From DATEOR01 sp046733475 (GTDB taxonomy: Bacteria; Actinomycetota; Thermoleophilia; Gaiellales; Gaiellaceae): a DNA stretch of 64,000 nucleotides. Where the stretch lies: NCBI GenBank assembly GCA_046733475.1, contig JBKPPF010000055.1:51809-115808 (forward strand). Reading direction: 5' to 3'. Below, in pieces: positions 22,731-33,035 of this stretch. The position numbers and the translations under genes are program-made. Every line of letters begins with the position of its first letter. Within the stretch, counting starts at the first letter, position 1. The notes beneath the pieces were generated by a model. The model was not told the origin of the DNA and searched no databases. It saw nothing but the letters and a program-made list of their open reading frames with translations.

Positions 22731-24149
22731 CTAGGCCGTCTCTACTTTGATGACGTTGGTGGTACCGGGGACGTTCACCGCGGTGCCCGCAGTGATGACG
22801 ACCCGGTCGCCCGGCACGACGAGGCCGGTCGCGCGCGAGGCGTCGAGCGTGCGGCTCCAGAGATGCTCGACGTTGGCGCACTCCTCGATCTCCGCCGGCA
22901 CGACTCCCCACTCGATCGCCATCTGCTGGAGGGCATAGCGCTTGTGCGTCGCACCGATGATCGGCCGCTGCGGCCGATGGCGCGCCACCGCCGACGCCGT
23001 CCGCCCGCTGTAGGTGGGGACGAGGATCGCAGTCGCGCCGAGTACCTCCGCGATGTCGCAAGCGGCGTTCGACATCGCCTCGCCGACCGTCGGGGGCCGT
23101 TCCTCGCCCGCCCGCGCAAGCTCGTGGCGGGGCTGCAGGCTCGGCTCGACGGCGCAAGCGATCCGGTCCATGTAGACGACGCTTTCGATGGGAAACTCTC
23201 CGACCGCGGTCTCCCCGGAGAGCATGAGCGCCGAGGTGCCGTCGAGGACGGCGTTCGCGACGTCGCTCGCCTCGGCCCGGGTGGGGTCGGCGTGGTGGAT
23301 CATGGACTCGAGCATTTGCGTGGCGGTGATCGCCGGCTTCCCGTGCTCGAGCGAGCTGATGATGATCCGCTTCTGCACGAGCGGCACCGCCGCCGGGCCG
23401 ATCTCGACTCCTAGGTCGCCACGCGCCACCATGACCGCGTCCGAGGCGGAGATGATTGCGTCGAGTTCCTCGAGCGCCTCGGCCTTCTCGATCTTCGCGA
23501 TCACGAGGGCCGTCGAGCCCGCGCTGTGCAGAAGCTCCCGCAAGGCGTGGATGTCGCTCGCGGAGCGCACGAACGAGAGCGCGACAAAGTCGATTCCGAG
23601 CGTCAGCGCGAACTCGAGGTCGGCGAGATCCTTTTCCGTCAGCGAGGGGATCGGGATGGCCGCGCCCGGGACGTTGACGCCCTTGTGCGAGGCGACTTTT
23701 CCGCCCACGGCGACCTTGCACCGCGCCCGTCCGGCCTTCACCTCCTCGACCTGCAGGTGCACGAGGCCGTCGTCGATGAGGACGTCCTGGCCGGGCACCA
23801 GCACTTCGGCGAGCACCGACGGGCTGACCGGCACGTCGCCCGGCTCGCCGGTGCCGTCGCCGGAGAGGACGACCTCGCCGCCGCTCGCGAGCACGATCGT
23901 TGCCGGGAGATCGCCGATGCGAAGCTTCGGGCCTTGCAGATCGGCGATCAGCGCAAGCGGCCGGCCGGCGCGCGCCTGGGCCTCGCGGATGAGAAGAGCG
24001 CGCTCCGCGTGGTCCTCGTGCGAGCCGTGCGAGAAGTTGAGGCGCGCCGCGTCCATCCCGGAGTCGACGAGCTTGTCGAGCATCTCGCGAGACGAGGTGG
24101 CTGGGCCGATCGTGCAGACGATCTTCGTGCGGCGCCGTCCGAGCGTCAC
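22731..24149 (-). CDS. pyk: Pyruvate kinase
   Basis: 472 residues. Phosphoenolpyruvate to pyruvate with ATP formation. Hallmarks: TKIVCTIGPATSS, AARLNFSHGSHEDH, IADLQGPKLRIG, the catalytic Lys in VIAKIEKAEALEELD, MVARGDLGVEIG, and the C-terminal allosteric domain (ILVPTYSGRTASAVARHRP). Full family length. The GTG at 24149 is preceded by GGAGGC and by TAACGT six bases upstream, so either leadered or leaderless initiation is conceivable. Neighbour of enolase, a coherent lower-glycolysis pair. Confidence 0.97.
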   Translation of the reverse strand: MTLGRRRTKIVCTIGPATSSREMLDKLVDSGMDAARLNFSHGSHEDHAERALLIREAQARAGRPLALIADLQGPKLRIGDLPATIVLASGGEVVLSGDGTGEPGDVPVSPSVLAEVLVPGQDVLIDDGLVHLQVEEVKAGRARCKVAVGGKVASHKGVNVPGAAIPIPSLTEKDLADLEFALTLGIDFVALSFVRSASDIHALRELLHSAGSTALVIAKIEKAEALEELDAIISASDAVMVARGDLGVEIGPAAVPLVQKRIIISSLEHGKPAITATQMLESMIHHADPTRAEASDVANAVLDGTSALMLSGETAVGEFPIESVVYMDRIACAVEPSLQPRHELARAGEERPPTVGEAMSNAACDIAEVLGATAILVPTYSGRTASAVARHRPQRPIIGATHKRYALQQMAIEWGVVPAEIEECANVEHLWSRTLDASRATGLVVPGDRVVITAGTAVNVPGTTNVIKVETA

Positions 24150-24155
24150 GCCTCC

Positions 24156-24161
24156 ACGTTA
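24156..24161 (-). promoter_or_regulatory. -10 box (TAACGT) of pyk
   Basis: Reads TAACGT on the minus strand, 6 nt before GTG 24149. The intervening bases are GGAGGC. Confidence 0.45.
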
Positions 24162-24183
24162 GCGTGAGCGAAGGAGGTGATCG

Positions 24184-25451
<1,268 letters not shown>

Positions 25452-25455
<4 letters not shown>

Positions 25456-26210
25456 GAGCCCGCCTTCGCGAGGTCGTAGTAGCGGTCCTGCTCGGCCAGC
25501 TCGAGGCCAGAGAACTTCTTGCCCTCGGCGGCGGCGAGCTCGGCCGCGCGCTCGACCCGCTCGACGAACCGCCGGCTCGCCTGGCGCAGCTCGAGCTCGG
25601 GGTCGACGCCGAGGTGGCGTGCCACGTTCACCGCAGCGAAGAGGACGTCGCCGAGCTCGTTCCCGCTCGGCTCCTCGCGCAGCTCCTGGACCTCGTCGTC
25701 GAGGTCGCCCGAGGCTCCCGCGAGATCCGGGTACTCGAAGCCGATCGTCGCCGCGCGCCGCTGAACCTTCTGCGCGTAGAGGAGGGAAGGCAGGGTCTCC
25801 GGCACGTGATGGAAGATCCCTTCGCGCCCTTCCTGCTCGGTCTTGAGCTCCTCCCAGCGTTGCTTGACCGCGCCCGAAGTGTCCGCCGTTCCGTCCCCGA
25901 ACACATGCGGATGGCGGCGCACGAGCTTCTCGTGAATCGCCTCTGCGACCGCCCCCAGGTCGCCGGCGCCGCGCTCCTCGAGGAGCAGCGCCAGGAAGAA
26001 CGTCTGAAAGAGGAGGTCGCCGAGCTCGTCGACGAGCTTGGCGTCGTCCGCGGCGAGCGCGGCGTCCGCGACCTCGTAGGCCTCCTCGACGGTGTGCGGG
26101 ACAATCGTCTTGGTGGTCTGCGCCCGGTCCCACGGGCAGTCGCGGCGGAGGCGCTCGGCCAGCTCCTGGAGGTCGACGAGAGCGCGGGCGAGCTCGTCGC
26201 GGTCGGGCAC
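25452..26210 (-). CDS. mazG: Nucleoside triphosphate pyrophosphohydrolase MazG
   Basis: 252 residues, two MazG repeats. The first has the metal-binding EExxE...ExxD pattern (HTVEEAYEVADAAL, KLVDELGDLLFQTFF). The second (EVQELREEPSGNELGDVLFAAVNVARHL) ends with a DPELELRQASRRFVERV tail, as in full-length MazG. It hydrolyses NTPs to NMP and pyrophosphate, clearing non-canonical nucleotides. The GTG at 26210 follows the lipoprotein gene's TAG closely; a longer frame upstream overlaps that gene and is less likely. Confidence 0.92.
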
Positions 26211-26214
26211 GCCG

Positions 26215-27246
26215 CTAGCCGGTGGTGGTGGTTCCGCCGGTCGTGTCGGTCGGGCTTGCCGGGGCATAGCCTGGAGCGTAGGCGACCTCGTCGGCGTACT
26301 TCGCAGGTAGTGCCGCGATCCAGGCCTTCATGGCCGCGTTCTGCTTCGTCTGCAGCACCGTCGTCTGGATGGAGTCCTTCACCTGGTCGAGCGGAGTCGT
26401 CGTCGCCGGCTTGATCGCGGAGAGCACCTCGATGACGTGCCAGCCGAACTCCGTCTTGATCGGGTCGGAGAGATCACCCGTCTTCGCGGAAAAGACGAAC
26501 TCGTCGAACGGCGCGACCGTGCGGCCCTTGAAGGCGGTGAACTTCCCGCCGTCGGCCTTCGACGCCTCGTCCTGCGTGTACTTCTTCGCGAGCTTCGCGA
26601 AGTCGGCGCCCTCCTGGATCTGGTCGTGCAGCTTCTGCGCCAGGGCCTCGTTCTTCACGAGGATGTGCCGCACCTCGCGCGAGGCCGGCTGCTGGTACTG
26701 CGTCGGATTCTTGTCGTAGTACGCCTTGATGTCGGCTTCGGAGACCGTGACCTTCTTGGTGACGGCCTCGAAGATCTTGTTCGTGAGGATGCGCGTGCGG
26801 AGCTCGTTGCGAACGTCCTCGTCCGTCAGCCCCTGCTTCGCGATCTCGGCCGAGTACTTCTGCTCGTCGCCCTGGAAGTACTGCTGCTTCAGCTTGTCGA
26901 GCTCGGTCTCGATCTCCTGATCGGTGACCTTGATGCCCATCGACTCGCCTTCGAGCTCCCACTCCTTCTGCTCGACGAGACCCTTCACGACCGTGGCCTT
27001 GAGCGCCTCGTACTCGGCCGTCCCGGGGTCCGGGAAGTCCTGCTTCTGCGCCTCGGCCGACTTCTTCTGCTGCTCGATCAGCTTGTCGAACTCCTCTTTC
27101 GTGACCGTTTTGTCACCGACGACGGCAACTGCGCCCTCCGGAACATCGGCTGAGCTCGTGCCTCCGCCGCCGCATGCGACAAGCGTGAGCGCCGCCATGA
27201 GCGCGAGCAGGAGCAGAGAGCTGTTGCGACGGATGTGAGAGGACAT
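26215..27246 (-). CDS. Parvulin-type peptidyl-prolyl isomerase lipoprotein (PrsA/SurA-like)
   Basis: 343 residues. Lipoprotein signal with LTLVAC (Cys25), a SurA-N-like helical region (KTVTKEEFDKLIEQQKKS onward), and a parvulin rotamase domain at about 185-285 (REVRHILVKNEALAQKL, DGGKFTAFKGRTVAPFDEFVF, TEFGWHVIEVLS). A Thr/Gly-rich C-terminal tail follows. It is an extracytoplasmic folding chaperone anchored to the membrane. The mfd-parvulin-mazG-eno order is found in related actinomycetes (from memory). Confidence 0.92.
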   Translation of the reverse strand: MSSHIRRNSSLLLLALMAALTLVACGGGGTSSADVPEGAVAVVGDKTVTKEEFDKLIEQQKKSAEAQKQDFPDPGTAEYEALKATVVKGLVEQKEWELEGESMGIKVTDQEIETELDKLKQQYFQGDEQKYSAEIAKQGLTDEDVRNELRTRILTNKIFEAVTKKVTVSEADIKAYYDKNPTQYQQPASREVRHILVKNEALAQKLHDQIQEGADFAKLAKKYTQDEASKADGGKFTAFKGRTVAPFDEFVFSAKTGDLSDPIKTEFGWHVIEVLSAIKPATTTPLDQVKDSIQTTVLQTKQNAAMKAWIAALPAKYADEVAYAPGYAPASPTDTTGGTTTTG

Positions 27247-27258
27247 CGGAGGAAAGGC

Positions 27259-30200
27259 CTAGGCGGCCAACCGCAGATCGAGGATAGCATCGACCAGCCG
27301 GAGGGCTGTCTTGAACCCATCGCCCCTCAGAGTGACCTCGCTCTGGGCGCTCGAATAGACGGCGGTGTCGACCAGCGCGCGAAGGCCGCGAAGCTCGGCA
27401 GAGCCCAGCACGAGCGGGCCGAGCACGGTCCGGCCCGAGCGGAAGACGAGGTAGTCCGCGCCGAGGCGGGCGAGCTTCAGCTTCGCCTCCTGGATCTCGA
27501 AGAGGTGCTCGACCGGCTCGGGCACGGGCCCGAAGCGGTCCTCCGCGGCGGCACGGAGCTCCCGCAGCTCGTCCTCCGACTCGGCAAGCGCGAGCCGCCT
27601 GTGAAGGTCGATCTTCTGCGCCTCGCCAGAGATGTACTCCGCCGGCACGTAGGCATCCACCTGCGCCTCGACGCGCACCGGCCGCCCGGCCGCGCGGCGC
27701 GTGCCGCTCAACTCGGCGACCGCCTCGGCGAGAAGCTCCACGTAGAGCTCGAAGCCGATCGCGGCCACGTGCCCGGATTGCTCGGCGCCCAGCAGGTCGC
27801 CCGCGCCGCGGATCTCGAGGTCGCGCATGGCGATGGCGAAGCCGGCGCCGAGCTCGGTGTGGTCAGCCAGCGTGGCGAGCCGGGCCCGCGCCTCCTGGGT
27901 CAGCTCGTGCCCGTCGGGATAGAAGAGGTACGCGTGGGCGGTGACGTCGCTTCGGCCCACGCGCCCTCGGATCTGGTAGAGCTGGGCGAGCCCGAGGGCG
28001 TCCGCCCGCTCGACGATCAGCGTGTTCGCCTGCGGGATGTCGAGGCCCGACTCGATGATCGTGGTGGAGACCAGCACGTCCGCGTCGCCGGCAAGGAACG
28101 AGAGCATGTGCTGCTCGAGCTCCCGCTCCGGCATCTGCCCGTGCGCGACGATGTAGCGGAGCTCGGGGCAGAGCTGGCGCAAGTGCTCCGCCGCCTCTTC
28201 GATCGTCTCGACCCGATTGTGGAGGAAGAACGCCTGCCCTCCGCGCTCGTGCTCGCGCCGCAGCGCCATCTGGACGAGCTCCTCGTCGTACTCCCCGACG
28301 TGCGTGCGGATCGGGCGCCGGCCCTGTGGCGGCGTCTCGATGACGCTGATGTCGCGCAGGCCCGCGAGCGACATGTGCAGCGTGCGCGGAATCGGCGTGG
28401 CCGAGAGGGACAGGACGTCCACCTCGAGCCGGAGCTGGCGCAGGAGCTCCTTCTGCGCAACGCCGAAGCGCTGCTCCTCGTCCACGATCACGAGCCCGAG
28501 CTCCTTGGGGACGACATCACGGGAGAGGACGCGGTGCGTGCCGATGAGGACGTCGACCTTGCCCTCGCGGTAGGCGGCGAGCACCTTCTTCACGTCAGTC
28601 GGCTTCCGGAAGCGCGAGATCATGTCGACGGTGACCGGGAAGTCGCGGTAGCGCTCGCGAAAGGTGTTCCAGTGCTGCTGGGCGAGGATGGTCGTCGGGG
28701 CGAGCAGCAGCGTCTGGCGCCCGTTGGCCGCCGCGACGAACGCGGCGCGAACGCCGACCTCCGTCTTCCCGAATCCGACGTCGCCGCAGACGAGACGGTC
28801 CATAGGGCGCGGCGCCTCCAGATCCTCCTTCACCGCTTCGATCGCGGTCAGCTGGTCGGGCGTCTCCTCGAAGGGGAAGCTCGCCTCGAGCTGCTCGACG
28901 AGCTCGTTGTCGGTCGGGAACGCCGTGCCCTCGGCACGCTGACGCTGCGCGTAGAGAGCGATCAGCTCGCCGGCGAGCTCGTGGGCGCCCGCCCGGGCAC
29001 GGCTCTTGATGTTGTCCCAGGCCTTGCCGCCGAGCTTCGACAGCGCGGGCGCGTGCCCGTCGGCGCCCACGTAGCGCGACACCTTTCCGATCTGCTCGTG
29101 CGGGACGTACAACCGGTCGTCACCGCGGAAGGCGAGGAAGAGATAGTCGCGTGTGACCCCCGCGACGGTCTTGGTCTCGAAGCCGAGAAGCTTTCCGACT
29201 CCATGGTCCTCGTGGACGACGAAGTCGCCCGTGCGCAGGTCGGCGAAGCTCTGCAGAGCGCGGCCGATCCGTGCGTCGGCCCGCGGCGGGCGCTTGCGGA
29301 AGATCTGGGTGTCGGGGAGGAGAACGATCCCGAGATCGCGCAGGACGAAGCCGCGCCGCGCGGGCGCGACGGCGAAGAAGAGCCCTTCTCCGTCCGAAAG
29401 CTCGTCGCCGGGCTCGAGGATCTCCGGCTCGATGCGGCGGAGGAGGGCCTTGGTCCTGAGGGCCTCGCCGCGATGTGCGAACGTGACGACGACACGGTTC
29501 CCGCCGCGCACGAAGGCGAGGAGATCGCGTTCGGCCTCCGAGAGCCCGCGTGCCGCGACAGCGGGACGCTGGGCCTCGAAGGCATACCGCTGGCCGGCCG
29601 GGAGCTGACTGAGCTCGGTCGCGCCGCCGAGACCGAGCTGAACCCCGAGCTCCTCCTGCACGGCCTTGCGCGCGTCGTCCGCCTGCCAGACGAGATCAGG
29701 GGCGGGAAGCGGGAGGACGAGATCGTCCGGCGGCGGCGCGGGCTCGTCCACGAGCCAAGGCTCGACAAGATCGGAGCGGCGCTCGGCCGCGGGTTGGATC
29801 AGCGCCTGGTCGAGCGGGTGCAGCGTCCGCTGCGTGAAGGCGGAGTACGCGCGCAGGGACTCGATCTCGTCGCCGAACAGCTCGAGACGGACCGGCTCGC
29901 GGCCGGTCGAGGGGTAGACGTCCACGATCCCGCCGCGCACCGCGAACTGCCCGCGCTCCTGCGCCTGCTCGACGCGCTCGTAGCCGGCCAGGGCGAGTCG
30001 CTCGACGAGCTCTTCGCTTCCCGGCGAGTCGCCCACGCCAAGGCGGATCGTCTCCGGCCTCGTCTCCTTGGGCGGGACTCCTTCCGCCGCGCCGATCGCC
30101 GAGGCGCAGACGAGCCCGCCGGCCTCGAGGATCTCGAGGGCTCGGGCACGCTCGCCGACGAGGTGGGGCGGCGGCTCGAGCCCGCTTCCCCAGCGCACTC

Positions 30201-30450
30201 CGCGCGAGGCGAAAAGGCCGACGTTCTGATCCCCGAGAAACCAGCCCGTGGCCTCCGCAGCGTCACGGGCCTCGGCGTCATCCGGGAAGACGATGACGAG
30301 CGGTCCTCCGCGCTCGAGGAAGACTGCGGCGAGGAAGAGCGGCACGAGCGGCTCGGACACGCGGGCAGCCGCGGGCGCCGCGACGAACTCGCGGAGGCGC
30401 TCGCTCTCGGCGAGCTCGCGGGCGAGGGTGTTGAGTGCCGGCTGGTCCAT
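27259..30450 (-). CDS. mfd: Transcription-repair coupling factor
   Basis: 1063 residues, a somewhat short Mfd. N-terminal UvrB-like module, then a CarD-like RNA-polymerase-interacting domain (LRTGDFVVHEDHGVGKLLGFE). The RecG-like translocase follows, with Walker A VCGDVGFGKTEVGVRAAF, DEEQRFG, SATPIPRTL and TTIIESGLDIPQANTLIV. The C-terminal TRCF domain has DLLGAEQSGHVAAIGFELY. It removes stalled RNA polymerase at lesions and recruits UvrA. A TACGAT -10 box at 30484-30489 (minus) gives a leader of about 28 nt. Confidence 0.96.
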   Translation of the reverse strand: MDQPALNTLARELAESERLREFVAAPAAARVSEPLVPLFLAAVFLERGGPLVIVFPDDAEARDAAEATGWFLGDQNVGLFASRGVRWGSGLEPPPHLVGERARALEILEAGGLVCASAIGAAEGVPPKETRPETIRLGVGDSPGSEELVERLALAGYERVEQAQERGQFAVRGGIVDVYPSTGREPVRLELFGDEIESLRAYSAFTQRTLHPLDQALIQPAAERRSDLVEPWLVDEPAPPPDDLVLPLPAPDLVWQADDARKAVQEELGVQLGLGGATELSQLPAGQRYAFEAQRPAVAARGLSEAERDLLAFVRGGNRVVVTFAHRGEALRTKALLRRIEPEILEPGDELSDGEGLFFAVAPARRGFVLRDLGIVLLPDTQIFRKRPPRADARIGRALQSFADLRTGDFVVHEDHGVGKLLGFETKTVAGVTRDYLFLAFRGDDRLYVPHEQIGKVSRYVGADGHAPALSKLGGKAWDNIKSRARAGAHELAGELIALYAQRQRAEGTAFPTDNELVEQLEASFPFEETPDQLTAIEAVKEDLEAPRPMDRLVCGDVGFGKTEVGVRAAFVAAANGRQTLLLAPTTILAQQHWNTFRERYRDFPVTVDMISRFRKPTDVKKVLAAYREGKVDVLIGTHRVLSRDVVPKELGLVIVDEEQRFGVAQKELLRQLRLEVDVLSLSATPIPRTLHMSLAGLRDISVIETPPQGRRPIRTHVGEYDEELVQMALRREHERGGQAFFLHNRVETIEEAAEHLRQLCPELRYIVAHGQMPERELEQHMLSFLAGDADVLVSTTIIESGLDIPQANTLIVERADALGLAQLYQIRGRVGRSDVTAHAYLFYPDGHELTQEARARLATLADHTELGAGFAIAMRDLEIRGAGDLLGAEQSGHVAAIGFELYVELLAEAVAELSGTRRAAGRPVRVEAQVDAYVPAEYISGEAQKIDLHRRLALAESEDELRELRAAAEDRFGPVPEPVEHLFEIQEAKLKLARLGADYLVFRSGRTVLGPLVLGSAELRGLRALVDTAVYSSAQSEVTLRGDGFKTALRLVDAILDLRLAA

Positions 30451-30483
30451 GACGAGCGACGGAACACGCGGTTCCGCGGGGTC

Positions 30484-30489
30484 ATCGTA
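30484..30489 (-). promoter_or_regulatory. -10 box (TACGAT) of mfd
   Basis: Reads TACGAT on the minus strand, 33 nt upstream of the mfd ATG, back to back with the TAGGGT box of the divergent small gene. Confidence 0.45.
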
Positions 30490-30511
30490 GCCGCGACGCT
30501 AGGGTCTACCC

Positions 30512-30739
30512 GTGGCCGGAGAGCTACTCCCGATCGGCACGCGCCCCAAGCTGGTGGCGTCGTTCGACCCGCCGGATGCCGTGGCGCGGTTCGAGGACTG
30601 GCGCACGGCGCATGCGGATGCGTTGGCCGGGATCCCGCTGGACGCGTGGCGGGTCGAGTACGGGCGCACCGGCGTTGGGCCCTACGTGCGGGTGCGGGTG
30701 GACGAGGTGCACCTGCCCGAGAGCCTCACGACGACCTAG
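30512..30739 (+). CDS. Small hypothetical protein
   Basis: 75 residues, soluble, no family recognised. Sequence features: ASFDPPDAVARFEDWRTAHAD, GIPLDAWRVEYGRTG and YVRVRVDEVHLPESL, suggestive of a small alpha/beta fold. TAGGGT at 30500-30505 is 6 nt before the GTG, giving a clear leaderless promoter, which supports expression. G/C-rich third codon positions. Confidence 0.7.
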   Translation: MAGELLPIGTRPKLVASFDPPDAVARFEDWRTAHADALAGIPLDAWRVEYGRTGVGPYVRVRVDEVHLPESLTTT

Positions 30740-30822
30740 CCGGGGCCTCCCCACGCCTCCACCCGCTTCGAGCGTAACCTCGAAAGACGCGCGCGTGGCC
30801 CACGGAGTGTGACGAGGGCGAG

Positions 30823-31419
30823 CTAGCCGTTGAAGCGCTGCTGTGCCTCGTCGAGGCCGTCCCGCACGAGCGCCTCAACAGCGTCCGCGGCGCGCCCCAC
30901 CAGCGCGCCCACGTCGGCCTCGGGCTCGAACGGCGACAGCACCCAGCCGGACACCGGCCGCGGATCGCCGCGCTCCGGACGCCCCACGCCGATCCGCAGC
31001 CGCAGGAACTCCGGCGTCTGCAGTGCCGACGCCAGCGACCGTAGCCCGTTGTGCCCCGCGAGCCCGCCGCCGAGCCGTGCCTGCATCCGCCCGAGGTCGA
31101 GATCCACCTCGTCGTGCACCGCGAGCAATGACTCGGGATCGACCTTGTAGAACTTCGCCGCCGCCGCGACCGAGCGGCCCGACTCGTTCATGTACGTCTG
31201 CGGCTTCAGGAGCGCGAACCGAGCACCGTCGACGCGCACATCGGCGATCTCACCGGAGAACTTCGAGCGCCACGAGCCGCCGTGTCGCCGCGCGAGCTCG
31301 TCCGCGACCATGAAACCGACGTTGTGCCTCGTCGTCGCGTACTCGCGCCCGGGATTGCCGAGCCCGACGACCAGGAAGTCGAGCGTCGAGGCCTGCTCGC
31401 CCCGACGGAAGAGGCGCAC
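30823..31419 (-). CDS. pth: Peptidyl-tRNA hydrolase
   Basis: 198 residues. Releases peptides from prematurely dissociated peptidyl-tRNA. Family signature: FLVVGLGNPGREYATTRHNVGF (catalytic His in TRHN), LLKPQTYMNESG (Asn), LLAVHDEVDLDLG (Asp) and GGLAGHNGLRS. GTG start 3 bp after the rplY stop, so probably one transcript with it, as is usual (rplY-pth). Confidence 0.95.
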   Translation of the reverse strand: MRLFRRGEQASTLDFLVVGLGNPGREYATTRHNVGFMVADELARRHGGSWRSKFSGEIADVRVDGARFALLKPQTYMNESGRSVAAAAKFYKVDPESLLAVHDEVDLDLGRMQARLGGGLAGHNGLRSLASALQTPEFLRLRIGVGRPERGDPRPVSGWVLSPFEPEADVGALVGRAADAVEALVRDGLDEAQQRFNG

Positions 31420-31422
31420 GGA

Positions 31423-32142
31423 CTAACCCTCGGCGTTTTCTTCGCCGGAAGCTTCGGCCTCCGACTCGCCGCCCTCGGCATCCGCCTCGCCCTCGGCGGC
31501 CTCGCCCTCGCCTTCGACAGCCTCGCCCTCGATCTCCTCGCCTTCCTCGGCTTCGACTTCCTCCGGCTCCGGCTCTTTCGTGGGCGGGCTGACCGTCGCG
31601 AGCACGGTTTCGGGATCGTCGAGAAGGGTGACGCCCTCGGGTACACGCAGGTCGGTGACGCGGAGACTGTCTCCGATCACCATCGCGGAGATGTCGAGCT
31701 CGAGGTGGTCGGGCACCTCCATCGGGAGCGCCTCGACGCGGACCTCGCGGTTGATCTGGCTCAGCACGCCGCCTTCCTTCTGGCCGGCCGCCTCGCCGAC
31801 GAGCTCGATGACGACGTTCGTCTGGATCTCCTCGTCGAGGCGCACCTCGTGCAGGTCGATGTGGAGGAGCCGGGCACGCGTGGGATCGAGCTGGTAGTCC
31901 TTGACGACCGCATGGTGGGCCTTCTGCTGGCCCTCGAGTACGACGTCGAGGATCGCGTGCAGCCCGTGGTCGCCCGTCAGCGCCTTGCGGAGCGCGCGCT
32001 CCTCGATGCAGAACGGATGCGCCTCGTCCCCGCTCCCGTAGAGAACCCCCGGAATGATGCCGTCCTCACGCAGGCGACGCGACGCCGCGCTCCCGCGCGA
32101 CTCCCTTGCCTGCACCTGCACCCTGACTCGCTCGCCTGCCAT
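31423..32142 (-). CDS. rplY: 50S ribosomal protein L25 (CTC form)
   Basis: 239 residues. N-terminal L25 domain (RESRGSAASRRLREDGIIPGVLYG) binds 5S rRNA, then the TL5/CTC beta domain (LHIDLHEVRLDEEIQTNVVIELVGEA; VTDLRVPEGVTLLDDPETVLATVSPP). Residues about 185-239 are a Glu/Ala-rich acidic tail, longer than usual. ATG start. Forms an operon with pth. Confidence 0.94.
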   Translation of the reverse strand: MAGERVRVQVQARESRGSAASRRLREDGIIPGVLYGSGDEAHPFCIEERALRKALTGDHGLHAILDVVLEGQQKAHHAVVKDYQLDPTRARLLHIDLHEVRLDEEIQTNVVIELVGEAAGQKEGGVLSQINREVRVEALPMEVPDHLELDISAMVIGDSLRVTDLRVPEGVTLLDDPETVLATVSPPTKEPEPEEVEAEEGEEIEGEAVEGEGEAAEGEADAEGGESEAEASGEENAEG

Positions 32143-32226
32143 TTCCGGCGGAGAAGTGTACCGACGCCGTCCTGACGCCCGCAGGGCGTGCTTGAACCCT
32201 GGTTCTAAATCGGAAAGGGAATTGGA

Positions 32227-32429
32227 ATGAAGAACTCTGCTTACTCACTCTTGCCATCGCGGTCGTGCCTACGCTTTCACCGGCGATCGCAAGCCCTGCA
32301 ACGCTCGCCCACCGGTATCCATCGAGTTGGTGGCGCGCTCGGCACTCGTTCGAGCTCATGCGATCACGCCAGCTCTCGCGTTCGGTAGACCAGACCGGAG
32401 CCCGTCGAGCACGGCTGCAACCCATCTAG
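32227..32429 (+). pseudogene. Frameshifted remnant of a small secreted protein
   Basis: ATG AAG AAC at 32227 leads, after a one-base shift at about 32234, into a frame that reads like a signal peptide (LCLLTLAIAVVPTLSPAIAS). It continues as PATLAHRYPSSWWRARHSFEL to a TAG at 32427. In the present frame the ATG does not connect to it. No family recognised. GC content is lower than in neighbouring genes. Marks the left edge of the accessory patch. Confidence 0.35.
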
Positions 32430-32439
32430 GATCGGCCCC

Positions 32440-32838
32440 ATGACCCGCGAGGCGTCTTGCAGCTGCGGTCAACTCCGCATCACGGTCGAGGGTGACCCCG
32501 TTCGCATCTCGGTCTGCCACTGCCTCGCCTGCAAGCGGCGGACCGGAAGCGCTTTCGGATACCAGGCGCGGTTTCCCATCGAAGGCTTCAAGGTCGAGGG
32601 AGACCACACGGAACACGTCCGCTACTCCGACGACGAGGGCGAGGAGCGTCAGATGTCGTTCTGCCCTGAATGCGGCTCGACCGTGTTCTACAAAGTCGGT
32701 TCCCAGCCGGACGTGGTCGCGGTCCCTGCGGGTGCGTTCGCGGACCCCTCGTTCCCGCCGCCCAACGTCTCGGTGTACGAATCGCGCCGGCACCCCTGGG
32801 TGCAGATGCCGGATGGCATCCACCAGGAAGGCGGCTAG
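32440..32838 (+). CDS. GFA family (glutathione-dependent formaldehyde-activating-like) zinc protein
   Basis: 132 residues, Mss4/GFA fold. Zinc-binding cysteines are in ASCSCGQLRITV, VCHCLACKRRTGSAFG and SFCPECGSTVFY. Glutathione-dependent formaldehyde activation is the namesake activity, but most members have unknown substrates. TAGGAT lies 7 nt before the ATG, so the gene is probably leaderless; that box overlaps the TAG ending the broken frame upstream. Confidence 0.9.
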   Translation: MTREASCSCGQLRITVEGDPVRISVCHCLACKRRTGSAFGYQARFPIEGFKVEGDHTEHVRYSDDEGEERQMSFCPECGSTVFYKVGSQPDVVAVPAGAFADPSFPPPNVSVYESRRHPWVQMPDGIHQEGG

Positions 32839-32864
32839 CGTCTAGAAGAGCTGCTCTTGCATGC

Positions 32865-33035
32865 ATGACGGACGATCTCACTGCGCAGCGCGAAGTGAGC
32901 GATTTGCAGGCAATTCACAATAATTCTGACACCGTTCATGACGGTCTGTATCGTCGTGTACGAATGCTCGCGTCAGCATTTCGTGAGCAACGGAGGCGGG
33001 CAGCCCTTGACGCTCATGGGAACATGCGTTCGTGA
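32865..33035 (+). CDS. Small hypothetical protein in accessory patch
   Basis: 56 residues (MTDDLTAQREVSDLQAIHNN ...), helical, basic C-terminal half (LASAFREQRRRAALDAHGN). No family recognised. Lower GC and A/T-ending codons (AAT, CAT, TTT) unlike the backbone genes. Its TGA overlaps the GTG of the next gene (GTGA), so the two are coupled. Confidence 0.45.
   Translation: MTDDLTAQREVSDLQAIHNNSDTVHDGLYRRVRMLASAFREQRRRAALDAHGNMRS

Noticed and set aside
27235..30777. 1180-residue plus-strand open frame
   Set aside because: Antisense to mfd, charged low-complexity composition without any domain; a GC-rich mirror of the mfd codons.
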